The notes beneath the pieces were generated by a model. The model was not told the origin of the DNA. It searched no databases and saw nothing but the letters and a program-made list of their open reading frames with translations. Below, in pieces: positions 17,292 to 25,838 of a stretch of DNA of 64,000 nucleotides (position 1 is its first letter; each line of letters starts with the position of its first letter). Source of the DNA: Paenibacillus baekrokdamisoli. GTDB taxonomy: Bacteria; Bacillota; Bacilli; Paenibacillales; Paenibacillaceae. Location of the stretch: NCBI RefSeq assembly GCF_003945345.1, contig NZ_AP019308.1:5101501-5165500 (forward strand). The letters run 5' to 3'. The position numbers and the translations under genes are program-made.

Positions 17292-19049
17292 CTATACCTT
17301 CACTTGCTGAATCGCTTCTCTCATCTCCGCCGTGTTGCTGCTCAGCTCTGTAGAAGCTTCATACACCTGCTTCATTAACGCCAGCTGCTGCCCTGTTAAT
17401 TCTTGAATTTGCTGAGTCTCTATCGATACCTCACCTGCAATACTCGCCATACTGCTAACGGTAGCTGCAACCTCCTCAGAACCGGCTGAGAGCTCTTCGA
17501 CAGTCGCGGATACCTCCATAATTTGCTGCGTCACAAGGCGAAAGGCGGCAACCGCATGGACGAAGGACCGCCCAGCATCCTCGGATAAACGACTGCCTTC
17601 CTGAATTTCCATTGCAGCATCGTCCATATGCTCACTAATTCTTCCCGCTTCCCTGCCGATATTACTCAGCAGCGCGGTGACCTGCTCAACCGCAGCAGTT
17701 GAACCTTCAGCCAGCTTCCTTACTTCAGCAGCGACCACCGTAAAGCCTCGCCCATGCTCACCAGCTCGAGCCGCTTCTATTGATGCATTCAGCGCAAGCA
17801 GCTTCGTCTGATCAGCAAAATCACGAATTCCCTGCAGCGTACCTTCAATCTCATTGGTGTAATCTTGTAGGAGCTTGGCAATGTTCAGCGTCTGCTGGGC
17901 GGAAGATGAAATATTATTCATCTGTCGACTCATATCATTGATAGTCTCCTTACCCGCTTCAGCTGTGTCTACCGCTTGAGCAGCAGCTTCCGAAACGGTA
18001 GCAGATGACTCTGAGATACGCATAATCCCCTGTGTCAGCTCCTCAAGAGCAACCGCATTATCCTGTGCACCTTGTGTCTGCGTATAAGTCCCTTCAAGAA
18101 TATGCTGCACAGATTCACTAACGGTCTCGCTCATTACTAGCATATGGTTGGTGTGGCTTGCGAATGTCTCGGAAGAAATACTGAGTACATCCGAAGTCTT
18201 GGCGATTCTAGAAACAATATTGCCAACCCTATCATTGAGATGATTGGACATCAGGAGCGTCGCCTGATAAGCCGTACCAATCTCATCTATGGACTTGACG
18301 GGGTGAGCAAGGAGAATCTCATTGGCTTCACTAAGGTCACCAGAGGCCATTTTGCCTGCGCTAGCCGTAATGGTGCGCAGAGGTCGCAGAGCGTTAGCCA
18401 CATACCACATAATTACGACAAGCGCTGCCAATGCAAGGACCAACATAAGGGCGTATAGAGGTATACTTTCCTTGATGACCTGCATCGTAAGATGATCAAG
18501 TACTGCAGCATCTGTATCGATGCCGAGTGCACCAACTAGCTTCCCATCTTTATCTTTCATTGGAACAAAGGCGGATATATAAGTCCCGTATTCCGGGTTA
18601 ACAATCAAATCGGAGGACGCACGCTGCCCATCCAGGACAAGCTTGACTGCAGCGGAAGGCATGTCCGTTTTTTCATTAATTGGCGAGGCCAGTGAGTCCC
18701 CTTTGGGCCTGCCGTCAATCATAAGCAGAGGGTCTGAGGAGGGGGCGACTTTTACAAAATAAACAAATCGCGCGCCAATTGATAATCGGAATTGATTAAG
18801 CTCCTTCCGCAGTGTCCAGTACAGATCAGTTTCTTGCGGGTCTTTAAGGAAATCAGCATACTTGGCTGTATCTATTTGCTTCACGTAGCTCTCGGCAATA
18901 CTCATATTATAGGTACTTATCGCACCTTCAACTGCCGATCTTGTGTTATGGAGCTGTATAAGGCTGTTGCCGACTACGATAAGGATAATAACCAACGCCA
19001 TTACAAACAAAATACGTGCAATCAGCCTCTTTTTAATCCAAGTAATCAT
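17292..19049 (-). CDS. Methyl-accepting chemotaxis protein
   Basis: Transmembrane chemoreceptor of 585 residues. TM1 covers about residues 10-30, an extracellular Cache-like sensor follows to ~190 (FVYFVKVAPSSDPLLMIDG, GTYISAFVPMKDKDGKLVGALGID), TM2 is about 196-218, then HAMP (ANALRPLRTITASAGKMASGD) and the signalling domain with the conserved tip ALNASIEAARAGEHGRGF. PAS-like LVGALGID points to a single Cache fold; the ligand is unknown. AGGAGAGGG precedes the ATG. Confidence 0.94.
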   Translation of the reverse strand: MITWIKKRLIARILFVMALVIILIVVGNSLIQLHNTRSAVEGAISTYNMSIAESYVKQIDTAKYADFLKDPQETDLYWTLRKELNQFRLSIGARFVYFVKVAPSSDPLLMIDGRPKGDSLASPINEKTDMPSAAVKLVLDGQRASSDLIVNPEYGTYISAFVPMKDKDGKLVGALGIDTDAAVLDHLTMQVIKESIPLYALMLVLALAALVVIMWYVANALRPLRTITASAGKMASGDLSEANEILLAHPVKSIDEIGTAYQATLLMSNHLNDRVGNIVSRIAKTSDVLSISSETFASHTNHMLVMSETVSESVQHILEGTYTQTQGAQDNAVALEELTQGIMRISESSATVSEAAAQAVDTAEAGKETINDMSRQMNNISSSAQQTLNIAKLLQDYTNEIEGTLQGIRDFADQTKLLALNASIEAARAGEHGRGFTVVAAEVRKLAEGSTAAVEQVTALLSNIGREAGRISEHMDDAAMEIQEGSRLSEDAGRSFVHAVAAFRLVTQQIMEVSATVEELSAGSEEVAATVSSMASIAGEVSIETQQIQELTGQQLALMKQVYEASTELSSNTAEMREAIQQVKV

Positions 19050-19279
19050 ATTCCTAATCCCTCTCCTACTTGAGCTAGCCTCTTGTTAAATCCACTAAGA
19101 AGCAAATCTTGATTCGATCAATTTCGACAAATTCAACAAAAAACCTCTTTATTCCAGCGCCAAAACAGCCGAAAATCTTCCAATGTGCACGATGCAGCAC
19201 AGCCTACCACCATAAAGGGAGGATTTTGGAAAATTATGTCGAACTTGTCCAGAAACATCTATGCAAAAGGGCGGGTTGA

Positions 19280-19603
19280 ATGAAAAAAGTAGAGATTGTA
19301 GAAATCGGCAAGAAGAGCGCTTTTAAAACAACGATGTATATCATGATCATTCCCATGGCATTTATGATGCTGATCGGATTATTGCTCTTCGTCATCGGAA
19401 TCGCATTGGGTAGTGGAACAACGGCTCTTATTGGACTGCCGTACTTAATAATGCCGGTATTCCTTATCTTCGTTTATGGAGGATTAAGTGCTCTTGCTGC
19501 ATTAGTGTATAATCTGTTTGCCAAAAAATACGGTGGATTAGAATATACCTTAAAAGAAATCGATACTGAACCAGTAGACAATCGATACAAACCAACTCTT
19601 TAA
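19280..19603 (+). CDS. Small DUF3566-like membrane protein
   Basis: 107 residues with two long membrane segments (about 17-45 and 50-80), separated by a Gly-rich turn, and a short polar tail. The end ALVYNLFAKKYGGLEYTLKE resembles the C-terminus of DUF3566-type membrane proteins (YNL.A..GG). No known function. The RBS is weak (GGGCGGG). It precedes exoA by 96 bases; a link is not evident. Confidence 0.7.
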   Translation: MKKVEIVEIGKKSAFKTTMYIMIIPMAFMMLIGLLLFVIGIALGSGTTALIGLPYLIMPVFLIFVYGGLSALAALVYNLFAKKYGGLEYTLKEIDTEPVDNRYKPTL

Positions 19604-19699
19604 ACAGATCGGCCGGGTTCTAATTCTGCTCAGAATGACGAGTTTCTATGATACACTTAGTAGAAGAAAATATGCTGAGCAGCAAGGAGATCATCCATA

Positions 19700-20473
19700 A
19701 TGAAACTAGTATCCTGGAATGTGAATGGTTTGCGGGCATGCGTAACCAAAGGATTTAACGATTATTTCAAAGAAACGGACGCCGATATATTTTGTGTGCA
19801 AGAAACCAAGCTCCAAGAAGGACAAATTAGCCTGGATTATGGCGAGGCGTATTCGCAGTATTGGAATTATGCGATCAAGAAGGGCTATTCGGGAACCGCT
19901 GTCTTCACTAGAATCAAGCCTCTTTCAGTACGATATGGGCTGGAAGAGGATTCGGAGGACGAGGGACGGATTCTAACACTAGAGTTTGATGGCTTCTATC
20001 TTGTTAATGTTTATACACCTAATGCAAGGCGAGATCTATCCAGACTTGCGCTTAGATTGGAATGGGAAGATCGGTTTCGCAACTACCTGCAGCAGCTGGA
20101 TGCGAAGAAGCCCGTCATTATATGCGGTGATTTGAACGTTGCCCATCAGGAGATTGATCTGAAGCATCCGAAGCCCAACCTAGGCAATTCTGGGTTTACA
20201 TTGGAAGAGAGAGGGAAGATGACTGACTTGCTGGCTGTGGGCTTCATTGATACCTTCCGCCATTTGTACCCGGAGCGAGCAGATGCCTATAGTTGGTGGT
20301 CTTATATGCCGAAGGTAAGAGAGCGGAATGTGGGATGGAGAATCGACTATTTCCTCATTTCCACAAGGCTGAGCCCTTCTTTGATTGATGCGCAAATCGA
20401 TCATCATGTAATGGGCAGCGATCATTGTCCGGTTATTCTGAATATTGCAGAGACCTTATTCGCACAGCTCTAA
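19700..20473 (+). CDS. exoA: Exodeoxyribonuclease III / AP endonuclease
   Basis: DNA-repair nuclease of 257 residues that cuts at abasic sites and digests 3' ends. All metal and catalytic motifs of the ExoIII family are present: SWNVNGLRA, the Mg ligand Glu in CVQETKLQEG, the Tyr in VNVYTPNARRDL, GDLNVAHQEID, WRIDYFLIS and the last His in GSDHCPVIL. Length fits B. subtilis ExoA. AAGGAGA sets the start. Confidence 0.96.
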   Translation: MKLVSWNVNGLRACVTKGFNDYFKETDADIFCVQETKLQEGQISLDYGEAYSQYWNYAIKKGYSGTAVFTRIKPLSVRYGLEEDSEDEGRILTLEFDGFYLVNVYTPNARRDLSRLALRLEWEDRFRNYLQQLDAKKPVIICGDLNVAHQEIDLKHPKPNLGNSGFTLEERGKMTDLLAVGFIDTFRHLYPERADAYSWWSYMPKVRERNVGWRIDYFLISTRLSPSLIDAQIDHHVMGSDHCPVILNIAETLFAQL

Positions 20474-20489
20474 TGAATGATTTTATTAA

Positions 20490-20527
20490 AAAAGCCTGGT
20501 CCCATTAAAATAAAGGACCAGGCTTCT
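20490..20527. terminator. Bidirectional terminator between exoA and a hydrolase gene
   Basis: AGCCTGGTCC (20493-20502) pairs with GGACCAGGCT (20515-20524), with A-rich bases on the left giving a U-run for the minus-strand gene. Confidence 0.88.
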
Positions 20528-20586
20528 TATCATGATTCATTCATTCATTCATGAAATGGCATGCGAATCAACCACTTGATTATCCA

Positions 20587-21405
20587 CTACAAATGCTTTT
20601 CAAACCACTCGCATGCTTCCTCCATCATAGCGCTAGTTACAAAATGTCCGACTCCATCATGCACGGATAGCTTCAGTCTATCTGGGCAATCCCGGTAAGC
20701 CGGCTTTAAAGTCTTGTATAAGTTGATCGTATATTTTTTGGGCTGTTCCACATCTATATCTCCGATGCTGATGAGTAAAGGTTTCGGGTAAAAGCTTGCC
20801 AGCTTATCATACGGATCTATGGATTGCACAAAGGCTGTTCTTAGCTTTGTGTGCTCCTCCGACTCCTTCAGTGCTTCGGCCCATCGCTCATAAGTGGAGC
20901 TTTCAAGCAGGACATCCTCCCACCGCTCTAAGAACGAAGCTAATCCGATTATAGGTACGGCCACTTGTACTCTCGGATCATTCGCAGCAATAAAGTAAAC
21001 TGCATAGCCTCCCATAGATAAGCCGGTAACTCCTAATCGCTCAGTATTAACCTTGGGATCGTTCATAAAATGTAAAAGCAAGGCATCTATATCCTCGGTT
21101 GTCTTGGCGATCACTTCAAGCATATGAAGCCACGTATCTAATCCTGTATCCGGTGGATAAACGCTACTTTCCTTGATCAGAGAGTCCCTCTCATCCTGCT
21201 TCCTTTCTCCATGCCCCGCAGCGTCGAAAGCAACAAAATACATCCCTCGCTCCACTATTTTATGCCCGAACTCCAGTCCGTCCTTCTTACTCCCTCCATA
21301 GCCATGTATATAGATGACCAAAGGCAATCGACTAGCCGATTCCTCATAGATAGACAGAATCGGAATGCCCTGTACCACGAACTGTTCGGTAATTATTCTG
21401 TTCAT
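20587..21405 (-). CDS. Alpha/beta hydrolase (YitV-like esterase/peptidase)
   Basis: Cytosolic serine hydrolase of about 272 residues. Oxyanion region IYIHGYGGSKKDG, nucleophile elbow GLSMGGYAVY, acid region LISIGDIDVEQP and the late His in HDGVGHFV give a full triad. Similar in layout to B. subtilis YitV and other prolyl-oligopeptidase-type esterases; substrate unknown. The start at 21405 has AAGGAG eight bases before; the GTG at 21414 overlaps the RBS. Confidence 0.87.
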   Translation of the reverse strand: MNRIITEQFVVQGIPILSIYEESASRLPLVIYIHGYGGSKKDGLEFGHKIVERGMYFVAFDAAGHGERKQDERDSLIKESSVYPPDTGLDTWLHMLEVIAKTTEDIDALLLHFMNDPKVNTERLGVTGLSMGGYAVYFIAANDPRVQVAVPIIGLASFLERWEDVLLESSTYERWAEALKESEEHTKLRTAFVQSIDPYDKLASFYPKPLLISIGDIDVEQPKKYTINLYKTLKPAYRDCPDRLKLSVHDGVGHFVTSAMMEEACEWFEKHL

Positions 21406-21467
21406 ACGAGCCACTCCTTCCCTATGGACTCCGATGATCTATTACCCATGCCGGAGGCATGAACGAC

Positions 21468-23228
21468 TTACTGCTTGAATAGCTGCTTCTTCTGCCCCAT
21501 TAGCAGCTTAAACTCCAGATCTAACACCTCATACTGGGAATCGCCAGGTGAGTACCTGCTTATTTCGCCAATTAAATAGGCCAGACGGTTCTCTATAATC
21601 ATCTTCTGTTGCTGCTGGTCATGCTGCTGCTCCTTGCTGCCCTTCAGCGCCGCTTTCTTCTGAGCCTCTTTCTCCATAATCTCCTTGAAGCCGCTCTCGA
21701 CTTTTTGAATCCTATCGTTCGTGAATATGAGCAGCTTGCTGCATATTTTCTCAAGGAAATACCTATCATGCGATACAACCATCAGCGTTCCGCTGTAAGA
21801 AGCCAATGTCTTCTCAAGCTGTTCTCGGCTTGCCAGATCCAGATGATTGGTCGGCTCATCAAGAATGAGCAGGTCCTGCTTCTGCAGCATTAATTGAGCA
21901 AGCTTCACCCTGGTTCTCTCTCCAAGGCTCAACTGTTTGATCGGCTTCTTCAGCATGGTGTCAGTGAAACCCATATTCGCAAGTAAATTACGAGCCTCAA
22001 CAAATTGACTTCGAATAACCTGGGTCTCCTGAATAAGATCCAGAACGGTTCGCTCCGCAGCCAAATCCGTGACATCTTGCGTCAAGTAAGAGATCGCAGC
22101 AGCAGGACTTACCCACATTTGCCCCGAATCCACAGTCTGCTGTCCCATAATCATCCGTATAAGCGTTGTCTTACCGCAGCCATTAGGTCCAATTAATCCG
22201 ATTTTCTCCCCCCGCTGAACATAAAAGGAGCTGTCACGGAAAAGCACTCTGTCTCCGTAGGCCTTACTAATCCGCTCGGCTTCTACAATACGCCTACCGC
22301 GCTTCTGAGGACGATCCCACTCAAATCGGACCCTTGCTTCTTCTTTGGGCTTCTCTACACCTTCCATTTCAATTTTCTCTAGTCGATGGATGCGAGATTT
22401 GATTTGTTTATCCATTGCCTTCGCCTTGCTTCTGTAAAACTCTTTGACGCCCCGCATTTCTGCCATCTTGCCGACCTTTCCGGCTTCACGGTGCGCCTTG
22501 TTCGACCAGTTCTTCAGCCGATCGATCTCTGCTTCAATCTTTTGCTCGTATTTCTGCTGCTCCGCATACTGATGGATCTGGCTTTGGTGCCTTCTGGCTT
22601 TTTCCTCACGATAGAACGTATAGTTCCCCGGGTAGCTGCTCAAAGCGCCATCATCAAGCTCGATAATTCGTTTCACCGTGTGATCGAGAAAATAACGATC
22701 GTGAGAAATAATAATTGTCGTGCCGCTATAGGTGTCTAGTTCCTTAATCAGCCACTCCACACCTTCGATATCCAACTGATTCGTAGGTTCATCTAGGAGG
22801 AGAATATCCGGTTTGGATGCCCAGATATGGGCAATCGCTAGCTTCGTTTTCTCCCCACCGCTTAATCCATCCAAACGGTCTGAATTCCATTCCTGAACCT
22901 TTTTCAATCCAAGATGACTGGTCAGCTCCAGCAGCTGATCTTTCACCGTTTCTTCGTCACTTGTAGTGACCATACTGGAAAACGCCTGAACCGTGTAGGA
23001 GGTGGATTGCAGCAGATAACCAATTCTTAACTGCTGCCGGTGATAGGTAAGACTACCTCCATCAGGCTGCAAGCTGCCAGAAATAATATTAGCAAATGTC
23101 GTCTTTCCCGCTCCATTCCTACCTACCAGACCCATTCGTTCTCCACTTGCGATATCCACATCAATATTCTTCAGAACGGATAGATCGCCAAAGCCTTTTG
23201 TAAGGCTGCGAGCGCTTATTAATGTCAT
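21468..23228 (-). CDS. ABC-F ATPase, antibiotic-resistance type (ribosomal protection)
   Basis: Soluble protein of 586 residues with two ATPase domains and no membrane part. Domain 1: Walker A GRNGAGKTT, signature LSGGEKTKLAI, Walker B ILLLDEPTNQLD. Domain 2: GPNGCGKTT, LSLGERTRVKLAQL, LLILDEPTNHLD. The linker, about residues 200-310, is charged and coiled (EFYRSKAKAMDKQIKSRIHR), like VmlR/Vga/Lsa proteins that eject antibiotics from the ribosome. Behind a transcription attenuator with its own leader peptide, as is typical of drug-induced ABC-F genes. The drug class is not readable. Confidence 0.92.
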   Translation of the reverse strand: MTLISARSLTKGFGDLSVLKNIDVDIASGERMGLVGRNGAGKTTFANIISGSLQPDGGSLTYHRQQLRIGYLLQSTSYTVQAFSSMVTTSDEETVKDQLLELTSHLGLKKVQEWNSDRLDGLSGGEKTKLAIAHIWASKPDILLLDEPTNQLDIEGVEWLIKELDTYSGTTIIISHDRYFLDHTVKRIIELDDGALSSYPGNYTFYREEKARRHQSQIHQYAEQQKYEQKIEAEIDRLKNWSNKAHREAGKVGKMAEMRGVKEFYRSKAKAMDKQIKSRIHRLEKIEMEGVEKPKEEARVRFEWDRPQKRGRRIVEAERISKAYGDRVLFRDSSFYVQRGEKIGLIGPNGCGKTTLIRMIMGQQTVDSGQMWVSPAAAISYLTQDVTDLAAERTVLDLIQETQVIRSQFVEARNLLANMGFTDTMLKKPIKQLSLGERTRVKLAQLMLQKQDLLILDEPTNHLDLASREQLEKTLASYSGTLMVVSHDRYFLEKICSKLLIFTNDRIQKVESGFKEIMEKEAQKKAALKGSKEQQHDQQQQKMIIENRLAYLIGEISRYSPGDSQYEVLDLEFKLLMGQKKQLFKQ

Positions 23229-23289
23229 ACAATCACCACTTTGCGTTTATTTTACAAGCTGCAAGGGGGGCGTCGACATTCGAAGACAA

Positions 23290-23320
23290 CAAAAAAACCG
23301 CAGGCTTCACCTGCGGCATT
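23290..23320 (-). terminator. Attenuator terminator ahead of the ABC-F gene
   Basis: CCGCAGG (23298-23304) and CCTGCGG (23310-23316) form a tight stem followed on the minus strand by seven U. It lies between the promoter and the gene in the same orientation. CCGCATTCC just upstream in the transcript overlaps the left arm and could form a competing small hairpin (GCATT-CC-AATGC). Confidence 0.88.
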
Positions 23321-23346
23321 GGAATGCGGAAATTAGAAATAATATA

Positions 23347-23379
23347 CCTCTTTAAGTTGCCAAGGGATTGGCAAAGAGG
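23347..23379 (-). promoter_or_regulatory. Leader hairpin upstream of the attenuator
   Basis: TTGCCAA (23357-23363) pairs with TTGGCAA (23368-23374), nested in CCTCTTT (23347-23353) with AAAGAGG (23373-23379). A further GGCCG/CGGCC pair lies nearer the leader peptide. Probably part of the switch. Confidence 0.55.
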
Positions 23380-23438
23380 CATGTCATTCGTTGGCCGATA
23401 GCTTAATAAGTAGCAGCTAGTGAAAAAGTAAGAACGGC

Positions 23439-23510
23439 CTACGTGTCCTTGACGGAGTAGAGCGTTCCTTCCCACATCTCAACGAAAAAGGAGTATCCTC
23501 CTTTAGACAT
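23439..23510 (-). CDS. Leader peptide of the ABC-F attenuator (23 aa)
   Basis: Very short frame beginning MSKGGYSFFVE, with Trp and Tyr residues near its middle, and stopping at TAG 23439. TAGGATAATT gives a fair RBS before the ATG at 23510. It lies between a near-consensus promoter and the attenuator hairpins. In known ABC-F and erm leaders a drug-stalled ribosome on such a peptide prevents the terminator from forming. The peptide itself I do not recognise. Confidence 0.55.
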   Translation of the reverse strand: MSKGGYSFFVEMWEGTLYSVKDT

Positions 23511-23637
23511 AATTATCCTATTCCGCTCCGCACGCAGGCAGAGCATCTCTGTCATCATATCGAATTCATGATTGACTCGGAATTAGGACCACATGATGTC
23601 TAAATTGGATACCTCCTAGAAATTCACAATTAAGGCC

Positions 23638-23665
23638 ATTATAGCACGAATATGTAATTGTGCAA
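23638..23665 (-). promoter_or_regulatory. Sigma-A promoter of the ABC-F leader
   Basis: Minus-strand -35 TTGCAC (23660-23665), 16-base spacer, perfect -10 TATAAT (23638-23643). The transcript would carry a leader of about 400 bases before the ABC-F start codon. Confidence 0.82.
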
Positions 23666-23705
23666 CTGATCCTATATCCGCTTATCCTATATCCGCTGCA
23701 GAGGA

Positions 23706-24719
23706 TTAGTGATGCCCCTTCAGAAAAGCAATGATTGCCGGTCCAACTTGCTCCGGCATTTCGGCATGAGGGTAATGACCCGCGCCTTCAACCATGAGTA
23801 AATCACCATGCAGATGCTCCTTCAGCCATGCCACCTCTTCCTCAGGCTTCGGGAAGTCTGGATCCTTCGTCCCCATAATGATCAGAGTGGGTGCCTTCAC
23901 CGAATTGATGCGCGCTTCTGTCGCAGCTTGAGAACCAGCTAGCATCTTCTTCAGAGCAGTGAAGCGCCCTGATTCACGTAAATTAGCCTTAAGCGCACCG
24001 ATATAAGTTGAGATATCTACAGGAGGCTTGGTTGGATATAGGGTTTTATAGTACATACTCCATACCGACTGCCCCCAAGGCCCGCCAGAACCTAATTTAA
24101 TTATAAGCTTATCCATAAACGTCGACGGGTGGTCACGAACAAATGCATCGATAAGCACCTGACCCGCGATTAAATTCGGTGCTTCCGCTGCAGCCCAGAC
24201 AGCTGCGCCTCCGGCCATTGAAGTGCCAATGATATAAGCCGACCCCGCATTCAGCTCAGCAGCGAGTGCAAGGATATCAGATCCGACGGCAGCAGCCGAG
24301 TAGTCTGACCAACCCACACTTGATTCCCCATGCCCACGCACATCCATTGTAACAACACGATAACCAGCAGCAGCCAACTGTGGGGTAAGGTAACGATACT
24401 CCTGACGCAAATCCCCCATAGAAGGGACACAAATAACAAGGGGACCGGGTGTGCCGCTGTCATCAAAGGCGATCTTACCATCCGGACGCTGCAAGAAGCG
24501 CGTTGGCAGCACTTCCTGCCCTTTCAAAGAGACACTATTGGGAAGAATACCAAGTGGTTTAGCCGTCCCATCGAGACGATCGAGCACAAAGGGAAGGAGG
24601 ATATATAGAAATACGACTAAGAAAAGAAGGAGCGCTACAATAATTCTGAAAGCCTTCCGAGAAACCAAACGTCTCCATATTGAAACCGAATCAGTGAGTC
24701 CTGTTCGCTGCATGTTCAT
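23706..24719 (-). CDS. Membrane-anchored alpha/beta hydrolase
   Basis: Hydrolase of about 337 residues with one N-terminal membrane helix (about residues 25-47) and the catalytic domain after it. Motifs: VICVPSMGDLRQEYRYL, DVRGHGESS, nucleophile elbow GTSMAGGAA, Asp in IIMGTKDPDFP and His in EGAGHYPHAEMP. Closest in look to haloalkane-dehalogenase/epoxide-hydrolase-like esterases. The start is uncertain: the TTG at 24731 abuts the RBS GAGAGG; ATG 24719 is better placed. Its promoter lies inside a palindromic operator, so a TetR-type regulator likely controls it; none is adjacent. Confidence 0.82.
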   Translation of the reverse strand: MNMQRTGLTDSVSIWRRLVSRKAFRIIVALLLFLVVFLYILLPFVLDRLDGTAKPLGILPNSVSLKGQEVLPTRFLQRPDGKIAFDDSGTPGPLVICVPSMGDLRQEYRYLTPQLAAAGYRVVTMDVRGHGESSVGWSDYSAAAVGSDILALAAELNAGSAYIIGTSMAGGAAVWAAAEAPNLIAGQVLIDAFVRDHPSTFMDKLIIKLGSGGPWGQSVWSMYYKTLYPTKPPVDISTYIGALKANLRESGRFTALKKMLAGSQAATEARINSVKAPTLIIMGTKDPDFPKPEEEVAWLKEHLHGDLLMVEGAGHYPHAEMPEQVGPAIIAFLKGHH

Positions 24720-24755
24720 ACAATCAACCAACCTCTCTCTTACTAAACTTTTACA

Positions 24756-24811
24756 TAACCAATGGTTACTAACCTATGGTTATTTTATAACCATAGGTTC
24801 AATATTGTCAA
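24756..24811 (-). promoter_or_regulatory. Promoter embedded in palindromic operators
   Basis: Perfect inverted repeat with arms AACCTATGGTTA (24771-24782) and TAACCATAGGTT (24788-24799), spacer TTTTA, next to a shorter palindrome TAACCAATGGTTA (24756-24768). The minus-strand -35 TTGACA (24806-24811) and a -10 (TATAAA, 24784-24789, or TAAAAT, 24782-24787) flank and overlap the repeat. A bound repressor would block polymerase. Confidence 0.78.
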
Positions 24812-24897
24812 TGGTTTCCTTTCTAAAGAAATTATTTACCTGCTTCAATGCATGCTAAGCCTTTGTCCATGGTATACATTCCCCATTGGGGCAATAC

Positions 24898-24936
24898 AAA
24901 AAGCCGACAACCTCCTGCAAGGGGGTTATCGGCCTC
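24898..24936 (-). terminator. Terminator of the ybjQ-type operon
   Basis: Arms at 24903-24915 and 24921-24933 form a 13-bp stem with two G-U pairs; five U follow on the minus strand. Confidence 0.82.
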
Positions 24937-24949
24937 GAATAATTATTAT

Positions 24950-25186
24950 TTATTTATGGTCATCAATGTTCTGATAATATCGCTCCCCGTTAACCGGGTT
25001 AAACCAGACCTGCTGCCGGATCCCAGTCGTTGGATCAATACAAATTTCATCGGTTTTCTGAAAATCGAAGGGTGGTTCAGCTGTAAGCTGCTTAAGGCGA
25101 CCACGACGATAAATGATTGTGACAATAACCGATACTATTGCGATTAACGGAAAGAGGATGAAGTATATGCCCACGATTACGGACAT
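24950..25186 (-). CDS. Small single-pass membrane protein of unknown function
   Basis: 78 residues: an N-terminal membrane helix (about 2-26), a basic stretch YRRGRLKQ and a polar tail with ICIDPTTGIRQQVWFNPVNG. The tail resembles a short HEPN-free HR-type binding motif but I cannot name a family. It starts three bases after the ybjQ stop, with AAGGTG overlapping that stop, so the two genes are translated from one message. Confidence 0.65.
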   Translation of the reverse strand: MSVIVGIYFILFPLIAIVSVIVTIIYRRGRLKQLTAEPPFDFQKTDEICIDPTTGIRQQVWFNPVNGERYYQNIDDHK

Positions 25187-25189
25187 ATC

Positions 25190-25510
25190 CTACACCTTTT
25201 CAACAAAAACTGCTGTCCCGTAAGCAACGATCTCCGACATCGTCTGACCAATTTCACCGGAATCAAAGCGCATCATCACGATTGCATTAGCGCCCATGGC
25301 ATGAGCATTCTGAGTCATACGATCGATCGCCGTCTTGCGCGCATCCTCAATCATTTCTGTATACTCCTTGATCTCTCCTCCGAATACACTGCGAATAGAA
25401 GCTGTAATATTACCTCCGAGTCCGCGGCTTCTGACCACAACTCCAAATGCGTGCCCCAACACGCGATCAATGCGATATCCCGAAATATTCTCAGTCGTAA
25501 CAACCAACAT
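25190..25510 (-). CDS. YbjQ family protein (UPF0145/DUF74)
   Basis: Heavy-metal-binding-like small protein of 106 residues. Matches the YbjQ family from end to end: VTTENISGYRIDRVLGHAFG, RSRGLGGNITASIRSVFGGE, EYTEMIEDARKTAIDRM and ANAIVMMRFDSGEI. Members form pentameric rings; the role is not established. First gene of a two-gene unit with a small membrane protein. Confidence 0.9.
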   Translation of the reverse strand: MLVVTTENISGYRIDRVLGHAFGVVVRSRGLGGNITASIRSVFGGEIKEYTEMIEDARKTAIDRMTQNAHAMGANAIVMMRFDSGEIGQTMSEIVAYGTAVFVEKV

Positions 25511-25536
25511 AGTAATCCCTCCTAGACATTTATTGA

Positions 25537-25671
25537 TTAAAATATAACATAGTTATCCTTGAAAGGCTTCCTCTTCTTACTAATCTTCTCAGCTATACGT
25601 GCATGCCAGTAAGGCCCAGCTTCTGCTTGTGTCAAACGCCCACCCCCATAATTCCAGTAAGGACCACAACT
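25537..25671 (-). pseudogene. Possible small-gene fragment upstream of ybjQ
   Basis: An open minus frame of 44 codons between TAG (25672-25674) and TAA (25537) reads GPYWNYGGGRLTQAEAG, then GPYWHARIAEKISKKRKPF. It has two GPYW units and a plausible composition but no start codon. A MPARQGR start exists in another frame just upstream, so a frameshifted small gene is possible. Unrecognised. Confidence 0.3.
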
Positions 25672-25838
25672 CTACCTTGTCTAGCGGGCATGTATCATGC
25701 TATATTTAACTTGAATTTTTTGGAAATATTGTATGCCATTAAACAAGAAAGTGTCCATCGGATTGGAGAAAATATATACGTTTTGTCTGGAATGCGGGCA
25801 TGTACTATTGTAAAAAAAACATAACGGAGTGATTTCTT

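Noticed and set aside
23233..23475. 80-codon minus frame running through the ABC-F leader
   Set aside because: It crosses the terminator hairpin and lacks an RBS; the 23-codon frame at 23510 fits better as leader peptide.
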